Shown: positions 34,934 to 44,274 of the stretch, piece after piece
How the letters are laid out: each line of letters starts with the position of its first letter
Numbering within the stretch: position 1 is the first letter of the stretch
NCBI GenBank assembly: GCA_963666945.2
Contig: CAXXRT010000025.1
Location: 1-64,000, forward strand
Direction: 5' to 3'
Length of the DNA stretch: 64,000 nucleotides
DNA from: G963666945 sp963666945
Lineage (GTDB): Bacteria > Bacteroidota > Bacteroidia > Bacteroidales > Marinifilaceae
Program-made: the position numbers and the translations under genes
Notes under the pieces: generated by a model
What the model saw: the letters and a program-made list of their open reading frames with translations, nothing else
Told to the model about the DNA's origin: nothing
Databases searched by the model: none

Positions 34934-36379
34934 TTAAAACTCAGCATTCTTTGGAGTTCTTGGGAATGGTATAACGTCTCTTATGTTACCCATACCGGTA
35001 ATAAACAACATTAATCTTTCAAATCCAAGACCGAATCCAGAGTGAACTGCACTACCGAATCTTCTGGTGTCAAGATACCAGTCCATATCTTTTGTAGGAA
35101 CATTCATCTCTTCCATACGCTTAAGAAGCTTATCAAGGTTTTCCTCTCTCTGAGAACCACCTATAATCTCACCTATCTGAGGGAAAAGAACATCCATAGC
35201 GGCTACTGTCTTACCATCATCGTTCTGCTTCATGTAGAATGCCTTTATATCCTTAGGATAATCTGTGATGATAACAGGCTTTTTGAAATGTTTCTCTACA
35301 AGATATCTCTCGTGCTCAGACTGCATATCTGCTCCCCATGCATCGATAAGATACTGGAATTTCTTTTTCTTGTTAGGCTTGGAGTTCCTAAGAATATCTA
35401 TAGCCTCGGTATATGTTATTCTTTCAAAGTCGTTGTTTATAACGAAGTTAAGCTTCTCAATAAGTTCCATTGAACGCTCGTCTTCCTTCTTATCTTTCTC
35501 TTCGCTCTGCAGTCTCTGGCTAAGGAATTCAAGATCTTCCTTACAGTGCTCAAGTACATAGCGAATAACCGACTTAAGGAAGTCCTCAGCAAGGTTCATA
35601 TCGTCAACTATATCGAAAAAAGCCATCTCCGGTTCTATCATCCAGAATTCAGCAAGGTGACGGGCTGTATTAGAGTTTTCAGCCCTGAATGTAGGACCGA
35701 AAGTATATATCTTGCCAAGAGCCATTGCGCCAAGCTCTCCTTCAAGCTGACCAGAAACGGTAAGGTTTGTTGCCTTTCCGAAAAAATCCTGCTTATAATC
35801 AATAGCTCCTTCTTCTGTCAAAGGAGGATTCATTGGATCCAGTGTACTAACCCTGAACATCTCCCCGGCTCCCTCTGCATCTGAACCTGTAATAAGAGGT
35901 GTGTGCAAATAGAAGAATCCGTTTTCGTTGAAATACTTATGTATTGCAAATGAAAGCGTATGGCGTATTCTGAATATACATCCAAAAAGGTTTGTACGGA
36001 AACGCAAGTGAGCTATTTCCCTCATAAACTCAAGAGAGTGTCGTTTAGGCTGAAGAGGATATTTTTCAGGATCGCTCTCACCCAAAACCTCAATATTTTT
36101 AGCAGAAAGCTCAACGCTCTGCTGTCCACCTGCAGATTGAACTATGTCCCCGGTAATACATAAAGCTGCTCCTGTAGTAATTTTCTTTAATAAAGATTCA
36201 TCAAAATTAGAAACATCGACTACCACCTGCAGATTATTAATAGTAGAACCATCATTCAAGGCAATAAAATTAACATTTTTGCTACCTCTTTTTGTTCTTA
36301 CCCAACCTTTTACAACTGCTTCTTTTCCAGCCTCGCCTGTCTTTAGCAGATCTTTAACCGATAATCTTAATGTTTCCAT
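34934..36379 (-). CDS. asnS: Asparagine--tRNA ligase
   Basis: Class IIb aminoacyl-tRNA synthetase. The N-terminal OB fold that binds the anticodon spans about residues 1-110 (VVKGWVRTKRGSKNVNFIAL). The catalytic core has motif 2 (FGPTFRAENSNTARHLAEFW, about 225-244) and motif 3 (GFGLGFERLMLFITG, about 447-461) and ends RDVIPFPRTPKNAEF. The 481 residues are near the usual length. First gene of a unit with rpoN. A -7 box TATTTTTG lies at 36419-36412 on the minus strand, 33 bp upstream of the ATG, with an ATTG at about the -33 site. Confidence 0.96.
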   Translation of the reverse strand: METLRLSVKDLLKTGEAGKEAVVKGWVRTKRGSKNVNFIALNDGSTINNLQVVVDVSNFDESLLKKITTGAALCITGDIVQSAGGQQSVELSAKNIEVLGESDPEKYPLQPKRHSLEFMREIAHLRFRTNLFGCIFRIRHTLSFAIHKYFNENGFFYLHTPLITGSDAEGAGEMFRVSTLDPMNPPLTEEGAIDYKQDFFGKATNLTVSGQLEGELGAMALGKIYTFGPTFRAENSNTARHLAEFWMIEPEMAFFDIVDDMNLAEDFLKSVIRYVLEHCKEDLEFLSQRLQSEEKDKKEDERSMELIEKLNFVINNDFERITYTEAIDILRNSKPNKKKKFQYLIDAWGADMQSEHERYLVEKHFKKPVIITDYPKDIKAFYMKQNDDGKTVAAMDVLFPQIGEIIGGSQREENLDKLLKRMEEMNVPTKDMDWYLDTRRFGSAVHSGFGLGFERLMLFITGMGNIRDVIPFPRTPKNAEF

Positions 36380-36411
36380 CTTTTTAGTTCTTAATAATGT
36401 GAATTATAGTA

Positions 36412-36419
36412 CAAAAATA
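36412..36419 (-). promoter_or_regulatory. Probable -7 box for asnS-rpoN
   Basis: The minus strand reads TATTTTTG, with ATTG 20 bp further upstream (36443-36440) in place of the full TTTG. Confidence 0.45.
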
Positions 36420-36611
36420 CATTATATTCCTATACAATGCAATGCTACATTATAAAAAGTGAAATCCTCAAAAAAAAGAGTGATAAGCACAGCATAATGG
36501 TATAAATTTAGATAACAAGAAATTGCCTGTGTAAAAACCAATTAGATATATTATAGTCATAACCGGCAGACATTCATTTATTCAAGCCCAATGTTTATAC
36601 TTATTTTAAAC

Positions 36612-36680
36612 AAAGTTTATACCAGACTTATACTATCTAAATAACATAAAGCTAACACAAAGCTAGTACAAACCTAGTAC
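36612..36680. repeat. Array of imperfect 11-bp tandem repeats in an otherwise empty intergenic region
   Basis: The 417 bp between asnS and hemW (36380-36796) hold no gene I can support. Within it AAAGCTAACAC, AAAGCTAGTAC and AAACCTAGTAC stand head to tail at 36648-36680. Upstream, AAAGTTTATAC and CAGACTTATAC (36612-36633) look like more diverged units of the same 11-bp period. The unit is about one helical turn, so a protein-binding array is possible. Confidence 0.6.
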
Positions 36681-36796
36681 AAGCTCCGAATTTGATATAA
36701 CGCAATAATCTACTTGATATTTATCACATAAGGACAATAAATAATGTATGAAATTCGGGGAAAGGGCCAATAAATATCAGGAAACCATACTAAAGT

Positions 36797-37921
36797 TTAA
36801 ACAAATATTTCAGAAATAATATCATTTGAGATAAACATTCCCTTTTCGGTTAATTTAATACTATTGTGATTGACTTCTAAATGTCCACTTTGCTCATATT
36901 TTGAGGCTTTATCTATAATATGGTGCAGATATCTGATACCAAATTCTCTGGTAACAAATCCCTTATCTATACCCCAGATAGTTCTTAGAGATGTTAGTAT
37001 ATACTCGTTAAACCTATCTTTAAGATCGAGTTTTTCCTTATCGTAAGGTATAACATTTTTATTTATGGATGCAATATAATTAGTATTATTTGATGTATTC
37101 CATTGCCTGGACTCACCATCATACGAATGGGCAGAAGGCCCGACACCCAGATAAGATTTTTGCATCCAATAGGCAGAATTATGTCTTGAATAATAACCAT
37201 CCCTGCAAAAGTTGGATATTTCGTAATGCTCAAATCCGTTGCTCCTTGCCCAATCTACCAGAATATTATACTGTTCCTCGCAATCCTCATCGGAGACGGG
37301 GATGAATTCCCCTTTCTTCATTCTGTACTCAAATACGGTATTCTCATCCACACTAAGACAATAGGCCGAAAGATGTTTTATTGGTAATTTTACTAATTTA
37401 TTTAGACTGTCAGTCCATGCTATATTGTCAAGACCGGGAATCCCATAGATAAGATCGATACTAATATTATAAATACCAGCCTTTACTGAGTTATTAATGC
37501 ACTGAATAGCCTCATCTACACTGTGCTTCCTGTTTAAGTATTTAAGCATATCATCGCTCATAGCCTGAACACCTATGCTCAGCCTGTTAATCCCAAGATT
37601 TTTGAGATCTTCAAGGTATTTAGTACTTACATCCTCAGGATTGACTTCGAAACTTATCTCGGCATCTTCGTTAACTATATGAAGCTCCCTTATCTTAATC
37701 ATAATCCTTGCAACTTCCTCTATATCAAGAACAGATGGAGTACCTCCTCCGAAATATATACTGTCTATCGGTTCTCCCTTAAGGTAATCTTTTCTTAACT
37801 CTAGTTCTTTTATTAAACAGTGAACCACCTCCTGTTTTGCCTTTAATGAAGCAACAGAATGAAAGCCACAATAATAGCATTTGGAGTGACAAAAAGGAAT
37901 ATGTACGTAAATAGATGCCAT
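36797..37921 (-). CDS. hemW: HemW-type radical SAM protein (coproporphyrinogen oxidase-like)
   Basis: Radical SAM protein of the HemN/HemW family, 374 residues. The [4Fe-4S] motif is YVHIPFCHSKCYYCGF (CxxxCxxC, about 5-20), followed by IYFGGGTPSVL (about 59-69), NPEDVSTKYL, and LSIGVQAMSDDMLKYLNR. The CxxxCxxC spacing followed by a Gly/Phe in place of a fourth Cys, and the length, indicate HemW, a heme chaperone, and not the oxidase HemN. It is a single gene. A TAACTTTG box lies directly upstream (37933-37926). Confidence 0.88.
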   Translation of the reverse strand: MASIYVHIPFCHSKCYYCGFHSVASLKAKQEVVHCLIKELELRKDYLKGEPIDSIYFGGGTPSVLDIEEVARIMIKIRELHIVNEDAEISFEVNPEDVSTKYLEDLKNLGINRLSIGVQAMSDDMLKYLNRKHSVDEAIQCINNSVKAGIYNISIDLIYGIPGLDNIAWTDSLNKLVKLPIKHLSAYCLSVDENTVFEYRMKKGEFIPVSDEDCEEQYNILVDWARSNGFEHYEISNFCRDGYYSRHNSAYWMQKSYLGVGPSAHSYDGESRQWNTSNNTNYIASINKNVIPYDKEKLDLKDRFNEYILTSLRTIWGIDKGFVTREFGIRYLHHIIDKASKYEQSGHLEVNHNSIKLTEKGMFISNDIISEIFV

Positions 37922-38025
37922 ATTGCAAAGTTACAAATAAAAATCAACTGCACCTATATAGTGTATCTTTACTTGAAAGTGACTAAAATGATATATTATT
38001 GGCAATAGCTCTTTTTAAATACTAA

Positions 38026-39339
38026 TTACCGCAGATTATTTACTGTTTCTGAACCAGGTAAGAATTGGCGTACTATTTCTGCTAATTTATAAATTAATAT
38101 TCCTCCAAGTGCCGGAAGCACCCACCCCATCCCGTATTCATCCAGCGGGAACATTATAAGTATTTCTTTAAGTGATAACAGAGACTCAAACATTGGGCTT
38201 ATATAGTATAAACTTGTAAACAAGAATGTTCCTCCAACAGCCCCGATGTATATGCTCTTATTTAAAGAACCTTTATCTACTAAATTCAAAAGGACTAACA
38301 CAATAATAATTGGGTAGGTGATATTGAGCAATGGTCCTGCAATTCTGACTATTTCGTCTACACCAAAATTTGACAAGAGAAAACTGACTGCTGTGATTAT
38401 AATTGCGTTTACCTTATAACTAATCTTATTTTTGCTCAACTCAGTGAAATATTCAGAAACAGTGGCTGTTAATCCTGCTGTAGTTGTAAAACAGGCAAAC
38501 AAAACGGTTATTGAAACTATCCATATCCCAATATTGCCAAATACGTTGTATACCAGAGATACAAATGTCTCTGTTCTTGAGAGATCGTGACCCACGACGC
38601 CACTACCTGTTGAACCTAAATATATGAGTCCCCCATATACAAATCCGATAATTCCAAAGGCGACAAGACTGCTTGCAATAGTCATTCTTATCTGAACTTT
38701 TTTACCGGTATAACCCTTTTCTTTCAAGGTATGCAGTACAATTGATGCAAACATAACTGCAGCCAGACCATCTACAGTCTGGTAACCCTGAAGAAATGCA
38801 TATGTAAACACATTTGAATTTGAAGACTCAACTGATATGCCAATGGGGCTTACTATATTCCTAACTATTATTGCTGCCAGAGACAATAGTAAAACTGGCG
38901 TTAGCCATTTTCCAATCTTGTCTATAACCCCTTTGGGATTAAGAACAAATAACAAGGCTACCAAGAAATAAATAAAGGTGAACACATATTGATTAACCCC
39001 TCCAAATATTGGTTCTACCCCCATTTCAAAACTTACAGCTCCGGTTCGCGGGATGGCCATCAAAGGACCAACAGCAAGCATAATAAAAGTTCCCAATACT
39101 ACACTAAAAGATTTCCCAACTTTTCCTGCAAAATCTCCAAAACTTCCACCCACCTTGGCAATTGCAACAATAGCCAGTACCGACAGTCCTAAATCGGTTG
39201 TAAAAAATCCAATACATGCCTCAATCCAGCTACTTCCGCTTAATACTCCCAGTTGTGGTGGAAATATTAAATTACCTGCACCAAAAAACATTGCAAACAG
39301 TGCCAATCCTATTACTACACAATCTTTATAACTCTTCAT
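38026..39339 (-). CDS. brnQ: Branched-chain amino acid transporter, LIVCS family
   Basis: Inner-membrane sodium symporter for leucine, isoleucine and valine. The 437-residue protein has about twelve helices and starts with the diagnostic LALFAMFFGAGNLIFPPQLG (about residues 12-31). FTTDLGLSVLAIVAIAKVGG and AVGPLMAIPRTGAVSFEMGV (about 88-107) are family segments. It is monocistronic; a TACTTTTG box lies 43 bp upstream (39389-39382). Neighbours give no further hint. Confidence 0.92.
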   Translation of the reverse strand: MKSYKDCVVIGLALFAMFFGAGNLIFPPQLGVLSGSSWIEACIGFFTTDLGLSVLAIVAIAKVGGSFGDFAGKVGKSFSVVLGTFIMLAVGPLMAIPRTGAVSFEMGVEPIFGGVNQYVFTFIYFLVALLFVLNPKGVIDKIGKWLTPVLLLSLAAIIVRNIVSPIGISVESSNSNVFTYAFLQGYQTVDGLAAVMFASIVLHTLKEKGYTGKKVQIRMTIASSLVAFGIIGFVYGGLIYLGSTGSGVVGHDLSRTETFVSLVYNVFGNIGIWIVSITVLFACFTTTAGLTATVSEYFTELSKNKISYKVNAIIITAVSFLLSNFGVDEIVRIAGPLLNITYPIIIVLVLLNLVDKGSLNKSIYIGAVGGTFLFTSLYYISPMFESLLSLKEILIMFPLDEYGMGWVLPALGGILIYKLAEIVRQFLPGSETVNNLR

Positions 39340-39381
39340 GTTTTATGTTAATATATTGATTTATAATTTTTTACGAGCCGA

Positions 39382-39389
39382 CAAAAGTA
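39382..39389 (-). promoter_or_regulatory. Probable -7 box for brnQ
   Basis: Minus-strand TACTTTTG fits the consensus; no clear -33 TTTG. Confidence 0.4.
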
Positions 39390-39512
39390 TCGTATGGAAA
39401 AATAAAATAGCATGACTTTTGTCACATAATACATCCCTAATTCTGGCTATATTTCCCACAATAAATATTAAATAATCCACATAAATAAAAGGGTAAAATA
39501 AAAACACGAACA

Positions 39513-42068
39513 ATGAGACAATCACTAATTTTATTACTGTGCCTGATTTGCATGCTCGGAAAAGCAGACAATATCACAACATGGCTTAAAGCGGAAGGCT
39601 TAAAAACAACAAAACCTATTCTTTCAAAAATAAAAGATGTTAACAATAAGGAATTCAACAATAACGAACTGCTTTCATACAACTCTCAGAACGTTAAAGA
39701 ATTCTGTCCTGAGGAAAATAATCGTCTATTAAATTCTGAAGTGAATCCTTTGTGGCTTAAAGCAACAGTTGATAACAATATTATTGTTTCATTATTGGAA
39801 TCCGAAAACAATTATATTTCTTATTACGCAACATATCTGAATACCGATGCATGGTTTAAAGGCAGCCTTAAATTGACTATGTATTGTCCTTGTGAGGTAT
39901 ACGTGGATGGGGAGCTGAAGGATAAATACTACGGAGAATCAAAAGAAAAGGGTGTGGAAAGGAATATTGATCTTTCCCTTGAAAATGGGAAACATTCTAT
40001 AATAGTTAAAACTCTTTCAAATGCAGGAAAGATTTTTAGCGCAGAATTCAATAAATATGAAGATTTTGCTTATGCCGGAACTGACTTTAGCATTTCTCCT
40101 AATAAGGGGATGAATATTTACAATATACTACACGGCATAAAGCCCACATCTGTAAGTATTTCTTCTAATGGTGAGTATGCAAGTATATCGTATTCAAAAT
40201 TCATGGAACCATCAGGAAAAAGTAAAAGATGGTCTGAGGTGATAAGACTGGAAGACAATAAAGTTGTTTACTCTTTTAGAGGAAGTAGTGCCACAGCAAT
40301 AAAATGGACCCCAAAAGGAAATATTCTTTCGTGGGTGATAACAAACGAAGAAGGCAAATCTATTTACTCATACAATGCTGACGACAATCAGGTAAAATGT
40401 CTGGTAACAGATATAAAAGACATGGGTGATTATTTCTGGTCTCCAGATATGGGCTATTTTCTTTATACAACAAACAAAAATTACTCTGAAAAGAACTGGG
40501 TGTTGCGAAAAGTTCAGGGAATGGAGGACCGTCAGCCTTATTTCAGAAACAGGACTTCTCTTCACAAATACGATCTTAACACTAAACAATCAAGCCTACT
40601 TAACTGGGGCAATAAAAGTCTTGACCTTCATGACATAAGTAAAGACGGCAAGAAAATAATTGTTTCTACTTCAACTCCTGATTACAATGAATACCCTTAT
40701 TCTAAACAGAATGTTTATATGCTTGATTTAAGCAACATGCATGTTGACACTCTTTGGAAAAACAGAAAGGAAAGTGTTAGCTGCAACTTCTCCCCTTCGG
40801 GAGATAAATTAATTATAAAAGCAGGAGGAGCAGCTTTCGGTAAAAAAGGTCTTAACATTAAAGAAGGTCAAATTTCCAATGGGTTCGACTCACAGCTATA
40901 CATATACGATATTTCAACTAAACAGATCGATGCCATTACTTACGATTTCAATCCTAATATTACATCTTTTCAATGGCATAAAGATGGAAACATATATGCT
41001 TTAGCCCAAGACAAGGACTATGTTTATGCCTTTAAATACGATATAAAAAAGAAAAACTGGAACAAAATAGAATGCCCCGGCGATTATCTAAGAAACTTTA
41101 GTGTCTCCGATAATAACAATTACGCTTCATATATAGGGTGTAGTGTTAAATCTCCTTACAGGGTATATCTTACAGAACTTAAAAAAAACAAAACTAAGGT
41201 AATTTCAGATCCTGAAAAAGCCAACTATAATAACGTGGAATTCGGAGAAGTCAGGGATTGGGATTTTAAAACGAATGATGGAACAACAATAGTAGGACGC
41301 TATTATCTTCCTAAAAACTTCGATCCGAATAAAAAATACCCTCTTCTTGTTTATTATTATGGTGGTACTTCTCCTGTATCAAGATATTTTGGAGGAAGAT
41401 ATCCTTTCAATGTATTTGCAGACAACGGATATGTGGTTTACGTTCTCCAACCCAGCGGATCTACAGGATTCGGACAGGAATTCGCTGCACGACACCAAAA
41501 CAACTGGTGTAAAACTACTGCAGATGAAATAATCTACGGAGTTAAGAAATTCTCAAATGATCATTCCTTTATCAATAAAGATAAAATAGCTTGTATGGGT
41601 GCCTCTTACGGCGGATTTACTACTGAGTTTCTGCAAACACAGACAGATATCTTTGCTTGTGCTGTTTCTCATGCAGGTATCAGTTCCATTTCAAGTTACT
41701 GGGGAGAAGGCTACTGGGGTTATTCCTATAGTACTCAGGCAACTGCCCATTCGTTTCCTTGGAACAGAAAGGATATATATGTGGATCAGAGCTCTCTGTT
41801 TAATGCTGATAAAATAAAAACACCTATGCTTTTGCTTCATGGTACTAAAGACGTGAATGTACCTACGGGGGAAAGTATTCAGCTCTATACTGCCCTAAAG
41901 CTTTTGGGCGTAGATGTCAACCTTGTACTGGTAAACGGGGCTGACCATATAATATATGATTACAAACAGAGAATTAAGTGGAATAACACTATTTTGGCAT
42001 ATCTTGCTAAATACCTGAAAGATCAGCCACAGTGGTGGAATAATATGTATCCTGATAAAAATTTATAA
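39513..42068 (+). CDS. Secreted S9 prolyl oligopeptidase (dipeptidyl peptidase IV-like)
   Basis: Exported serine peptidase of family S9 that removes dipeptides or cleaves after proline in small peptides. A signal peptide spans residues 1-18, a beta-propeller covers about 200-580, and the alpha/beta hydrolase domain is C-terminal. The catalytic triad can be placed: Ser698 in GASYGGF, Asp780 in GTKDVNVP, His812 in GADHIIYD. The 851 residues are usual for Bacteroidota members. It is monocistronic with a strong terminator after it. It fits the peptide-scavenging character suggested by the SusCD locus at 45-54 kb, though the two are not linked. Confidence 0.9.
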   Translation: MRQSLILLLCLICMLGKADNITTWLKAEGLKTTKPILSKIKDVNNKEFNNNELLSYNSQNVKEFCPEENNRLLNSEVNPLWLKATVDNNIIVSLLESENNYISYYATYLNTDAWFKGSLKLTMYCPCEVYVDGELKDKYYGESKEKGVERNIDLSLENGKHSIIVKTLSNAGKIFSAEFNKYEDFAYAGTDFSISPNKGMNIYNILHGIKPTSVSISSNGEYASISYSKFMEPSGKSKRWSEVIRLEDNKVVYSFRGSSATAIKWTPKGNILSWVITNEEGKSIYSYNADDNQVKCLVTDIKDMGDYFWSPDMGYFLYTTNKNYSEKNWVLRKVQGMEDRQPYFRNRTSLHKYDLNTKQSSLLNWGNKSLDLHDISKDGKKIIVSTSTPDYNEYPYSKQNVYMLDLSNMHVDTLWKNRKESVSCNFSPSGDKLIIKAGGAAFGKKGLNIKEGQISNGFDSQLYIYDISTKQIDAITYDFNPNITSFQWHKDGNIYALAQDKDYVYAFKYDIKKKNWNKIECPGDYLRNFSVSDNNNYASYIGCSVKSPYRVYLTELKKNKTKVISDPEKANYNNVEFGEVRDWDFKTNDGTTIVGRYYLPKNFDPNKKYPLLVYYYGGTSPVSRYFGGRYPFNVFADNGYVVYVLQPSGSTGFGQEFAARHQNNWCKTTADEIIYGVKKFSNDHSFINKDKIACMGASYGGFTTEFLQTQTDIFACAVSHAGISSISSYWGEGYWGYSYSTQATAHSFPWNRKDIYVDQSSLFNADKIKTPMLLLHGTKDVNVPTGESIQLYTALKLLGVDVNLVLVNGADHIIYDYKQRIKWNNTILAYLAKYLKDQPQWWNNMYPDKNL

Positions 42069-42091
42069 ATACCGAACAAATATTAACAATA

Positions 42092-42135
42092 AAATATCCC
42101 TTCAACCAGTATTGCTGTGAAGGGATATTTTTTTT
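42092..42135 (+). terminator. Terminator of the S9 peptidase gene
   Basis: A 13-bp stem (AAATATCCCTTCA with TGAAGGGATATTT) across an 18-base loop, followed by a T-rich tail. Confidence 0.9.
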
Positions 42136-42260
42136 AATTTTAAATTTAAAGAACCTACAAAATATTTTTCTTTCAATAAACAATTTCTCATATGCTTCGT
42201 TAAAGCTATTGTATGTTTTTTAAAATGCTGATTAAAAGGATAAAAAAACATTAAAAACTA

Positions 42261-42289
42261 TTTGATTATAAATATTTTTTATACTTTTG
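42261..42289 (+). promoter_or_regulatory. Promoter of the rplM-rpsI-rpsB-tsf cluster
   Basis: TTTG (42261-42264) and TACTTTTG (42282-42289) with a 17-bp spacer, slightly shorter than the 19-20 bp seen at the tRNA genes. Predicted start of transcription is near 42295, leaving a 200-base leader. Confidence 0.65.
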
Positions 42290-42294
42290 CAGCT

Positions 42295-42495
42295 TGAAAA
42301 ATTGTAATTAGGATAGAAGTATCTGTTACAGGCAACCAACAATCCTTAGCCCGTTTTTGGTTGCTAGACTTCAAAGAGTTAAGGTTTCGGAGACAAAGCC
42401 CAACATCCACGTTTCGGAACATATATGCTTGAGATGTTGTTGTAATTATACCAGATCCAAAATTATTAATTGTATAATTTTAAAAGAAGAAAAAA
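42295..42495 (+). promoter_or_regulatory. Long structured 5' leader of rplM, possible ribosomal-protein autoregulation element
   Basis: The 200-base untranslated leader can form GCAACCAA/TTGGTTGC (42332-42339 with 42357-42364) and CAACATC/GATGTTG (42401-42407 with 42433-42439), and a smaller GGTTT/AAGCC hairpin between them. The 8-mer GTTTCGGA occurs twice (42384 and 42411), inside or beside loops. Long structured leaders ahead of ribosomal protein operons often bind one of the encoded proteins. I cannot assign it to a named leader family. Confidence 0.55.
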
Positions 42496-42951
42496 GTGGA
42501 TACATTAAGCTACAAAACGATTTCGGCTAACAAAGCTACCGTTAATAAAGAGTGGGTTTTGGTTGATGCTGAAAATGAAGTTTTAGGTAGACTTGCTTCT
42601 AAAGTTGCAAAACTTATAAGAGGTAAATACAAACCTAACTTCACACCTCACGTTGACTGCGGTGACAATGTTGTTATCATCAACGCAGAGAAAATTCAGT
42701 TAACAGGTAAGAAGATGACTGACAAAGTTTATCTTCGTCATACTGGTTATCCAGGTGGACAGAGAGCTACTACTCCTGCTAAGGTAATGGAAAGATACCC
42801 AGAAAGAGTAATCGAGCACGCTGTAAAAGGTATGCTTCCTAAAAACAGACTAGGTAGAGCAATACTTAAAAACCTTCACGTTTACGCTGGTGCTGAACAC
42901 AAACATGAGGCACAACAACCTAAAAAACTAGATTTAAACACTCTTAAATAA
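42496..42951 (+). CDS. rplM: 50S ribosomal protein L13
   Basis: Ribosomal protein uL13 of the large subunit, 151 residues. It starts with GTG at 42496, giving the usual Bacteroidota N-terminus MDTLSYKTISANKATV. The core signature VLVDAENEVLGRLASKVAKL, GKYKPNFTPHVDCGDNVVIIN and VKGMLPKNRLGR is complete. rpsI follows after 5 bp. The GTG start behind a long leader fits translational regulation. Confidence 0.97.
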   Translation: MDTLSYKTISANKATVNKEWVLVDAENEVLGRLASKVAKLIRGKYKPNFTPHVDCGDNVVIINAEKIQLTGKKMTDKVYLRHTGYPGGQRATTPAKVMERYPERVIEHAVKGMLPKNRLGRAILKNLHVYAGAEHKHEAQQPKKLDLNTLK

Positions 42952-42956
42952 TTGGT

Positions 42957-43343
42957 ATGGAAGTAATAAATGCAATTGGTAGAAGAAAAGCAGCCGTTGC
43001 TCGTGTATACATGAGTGAAGGACAGGGTAAGATTACTATCAATAAGAGAGATCTTGCAGAGTATTTTACTTTACCTACATTACAATATGTAGTAAAGCAA
43101 CCTCTTAACCTTCTTGAACTTGCAGGTAACTATGATATCAAAGTTAACCTTGATGGAGGAGGATATAAAGGACAAGCAGAAGCATTACGTCTTGGTATTG
43201 CAAGAGCTTTAGTAAAAGTTAACCCAGAATGGAAATCTGAGCTTAGAGCTGCTGGATTCATCACTAGAGATCCACGCGAAGTTGAGCGTAAGAAACCAGG
43301 TCAACCTGGTGCTCGTAAGCAATTCCAGTTCTCTAAACGTTAA
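42957..43343 (+). CDS. rpsI: 30S ribosomal protein S9
   Basis: Ribosomal protein uS9, 128 residues, whose C-terminal tail reaches the P-site tRNA. It begins MEVINAIGRRKAAVARVY and ends with the expected KKPGQPGARKQFQFSKR. VNLDGGGYKGQAEALRLGIA is the family core. It is coupled to rplM (5-bp gap) in the order universal in bacteria. Confidence 0.97.
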   Translation: MEVINAIGRRKAAVARVYMSEGQGKITINKRDLAEYFTLPTLQYVVKQPLNLLELAGNYDIKVNLDGGGYKGQAEALRLGIARALVKVNPEWKSELRAAGFITRDPREVERKKPGQPGARKQFQFSKR

Positions 43344-43360
43344 TGCTGGTTTAGCATCTA

Positions 43361-43395
43361 AATTGTGGGGACTTCTAATGAACTACCCGACAATT
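43361..43395 (+). promoter_or_regulatory. Hairpin between rpsI and rpsB
   Basis: AATTGT and ACAATT (43361-43366, 43390-43395), extended by a GGG/CCC pair, can form a stem, followed by GTTTT. It may be a weak attenuator or part of an rpsB leader; the T run is too short for a confident terminator. Confidence 0.35.
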
Positions 43396-43435
43396 GTTTT
43401 AAAAATTAAGAAAGTAAACCTAAAGAATTAAAAAA

Positions 43436-44236
43436 ATGGCTAACGCTAATTTCGAAGAATTATTAGAAGCTGGGTGTCACTTTGGACACTTAACAAGGAA
43501 ATGGAATCCTAAAATGGCTCCTTTCATTTTCATGGAACGTAACGGTATCCACATTATCGACCTGAATAAGACATCTGTTATGTTGGATAAAGCAAGCCTT
43601 GCTTTAAAACAGATAGCTAAATCAGGAAGAAAAGTATTATTTGTAGCTACAAAAAAACAGGCAAAAGATATTGTTGCCGACAAAGTTTCTTCTGTAAACA
43701 TGCCTTACGTAACTGAAAGATGGGCAGGTGGTATGTTAACAAACTTCCCAACTATTAGAAAGGCGGTTAAGAAAATGGCATCTATCGACAAAATGTCTAC
43801 TGACGGTACTTTCAATTACCTTTCTAAAAGAGAAAAACTTCAGATTTCTCGTCAAAGGGCTAAACTTGACAAAAACTTAGGAAGTATAGCTGATCTTACA
43901 AGATTACCAGCAGCTCTTTTCATTGTTGATGTAATGAAGGAATATATCGCAGTTAAAGAAGCTAACCGTCTAGGAATTCCTGTATTTGCTATGGTAGATA
44001 CAAACTCAACCCCAGAAGGTATTGATTTTGTTATTCCTTGTAACGATGACGCTTCGACTTCAATTTCTTTAATACTTGACAAAGTATGTGGAGCTATCAA
44101 AGAAGGATTAACTGAAAGAAAAGCTGAAAAAGAAAAAGAAACAACAAAGAAACCTAAGACTAAGAAAGCAGACAGAAAAGAAGCTGTAGAAGATGCTTTT
44201 GAAGCAGAACAAGACAGCGAGGAAACTGCTGAATAG
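43436..44236 (+). CDS. rpsB: 30S ribosomal protein S2
   Basis: Ribosomal protein uS2, 266 residues. FEELLEAGCHFGHLTRKWNP (N-terminus), ATKKQAKDIV, YVTERWAGGMLTNFPTIRK and PVFAMVDTNSTPEGIDFVIP are diagnostic. The C-terminal 35 residues are a charged, Lys/Glu-rich tail longer than in E. coli, as in many Bacteroidota. tsf follows after 38 bp. Confidence 0.97.
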   Translation: MANANFEELLEAGCHFGHLTRKWNPKMAPFIFMERNGIHIIDLNKTSVMLDKASLALKQIAKSGRKVLFVATKKQAKDIVADKVSSVNMPYVTERWAGGMLTNFPTIRKAVKKMASIDKMSTDGTFNYLSKREKLQISRQRAKLDKNLGSIADLTRLPAALFIVDVMKEYIAVKEANRLGIPVFAMVDTNSTPEGIDFVIPCNDDASTSISLILDKVCGAIKEGLTERKAEKEKETTKKPKTKKADRKEAVEDAFEAEQDSEETAE

Positions 44237-44274
44237 TATTACTGCAATTGTTAAATAATAAAAATATAACAGTC

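Noticed and set aside
36380..36796. CRISPR array suspected from the 11-bp tandem repeats
   Set aside because: Units are far too short, without spacers, and there are no cas genes in the window.
44248..44274. Upstream TTG start adding nine residues to EF-Ts
   Set aside because: The family begins MEIKAADV at the ATG at 44275; the extra residues (LNNKNITV) are not family-like.
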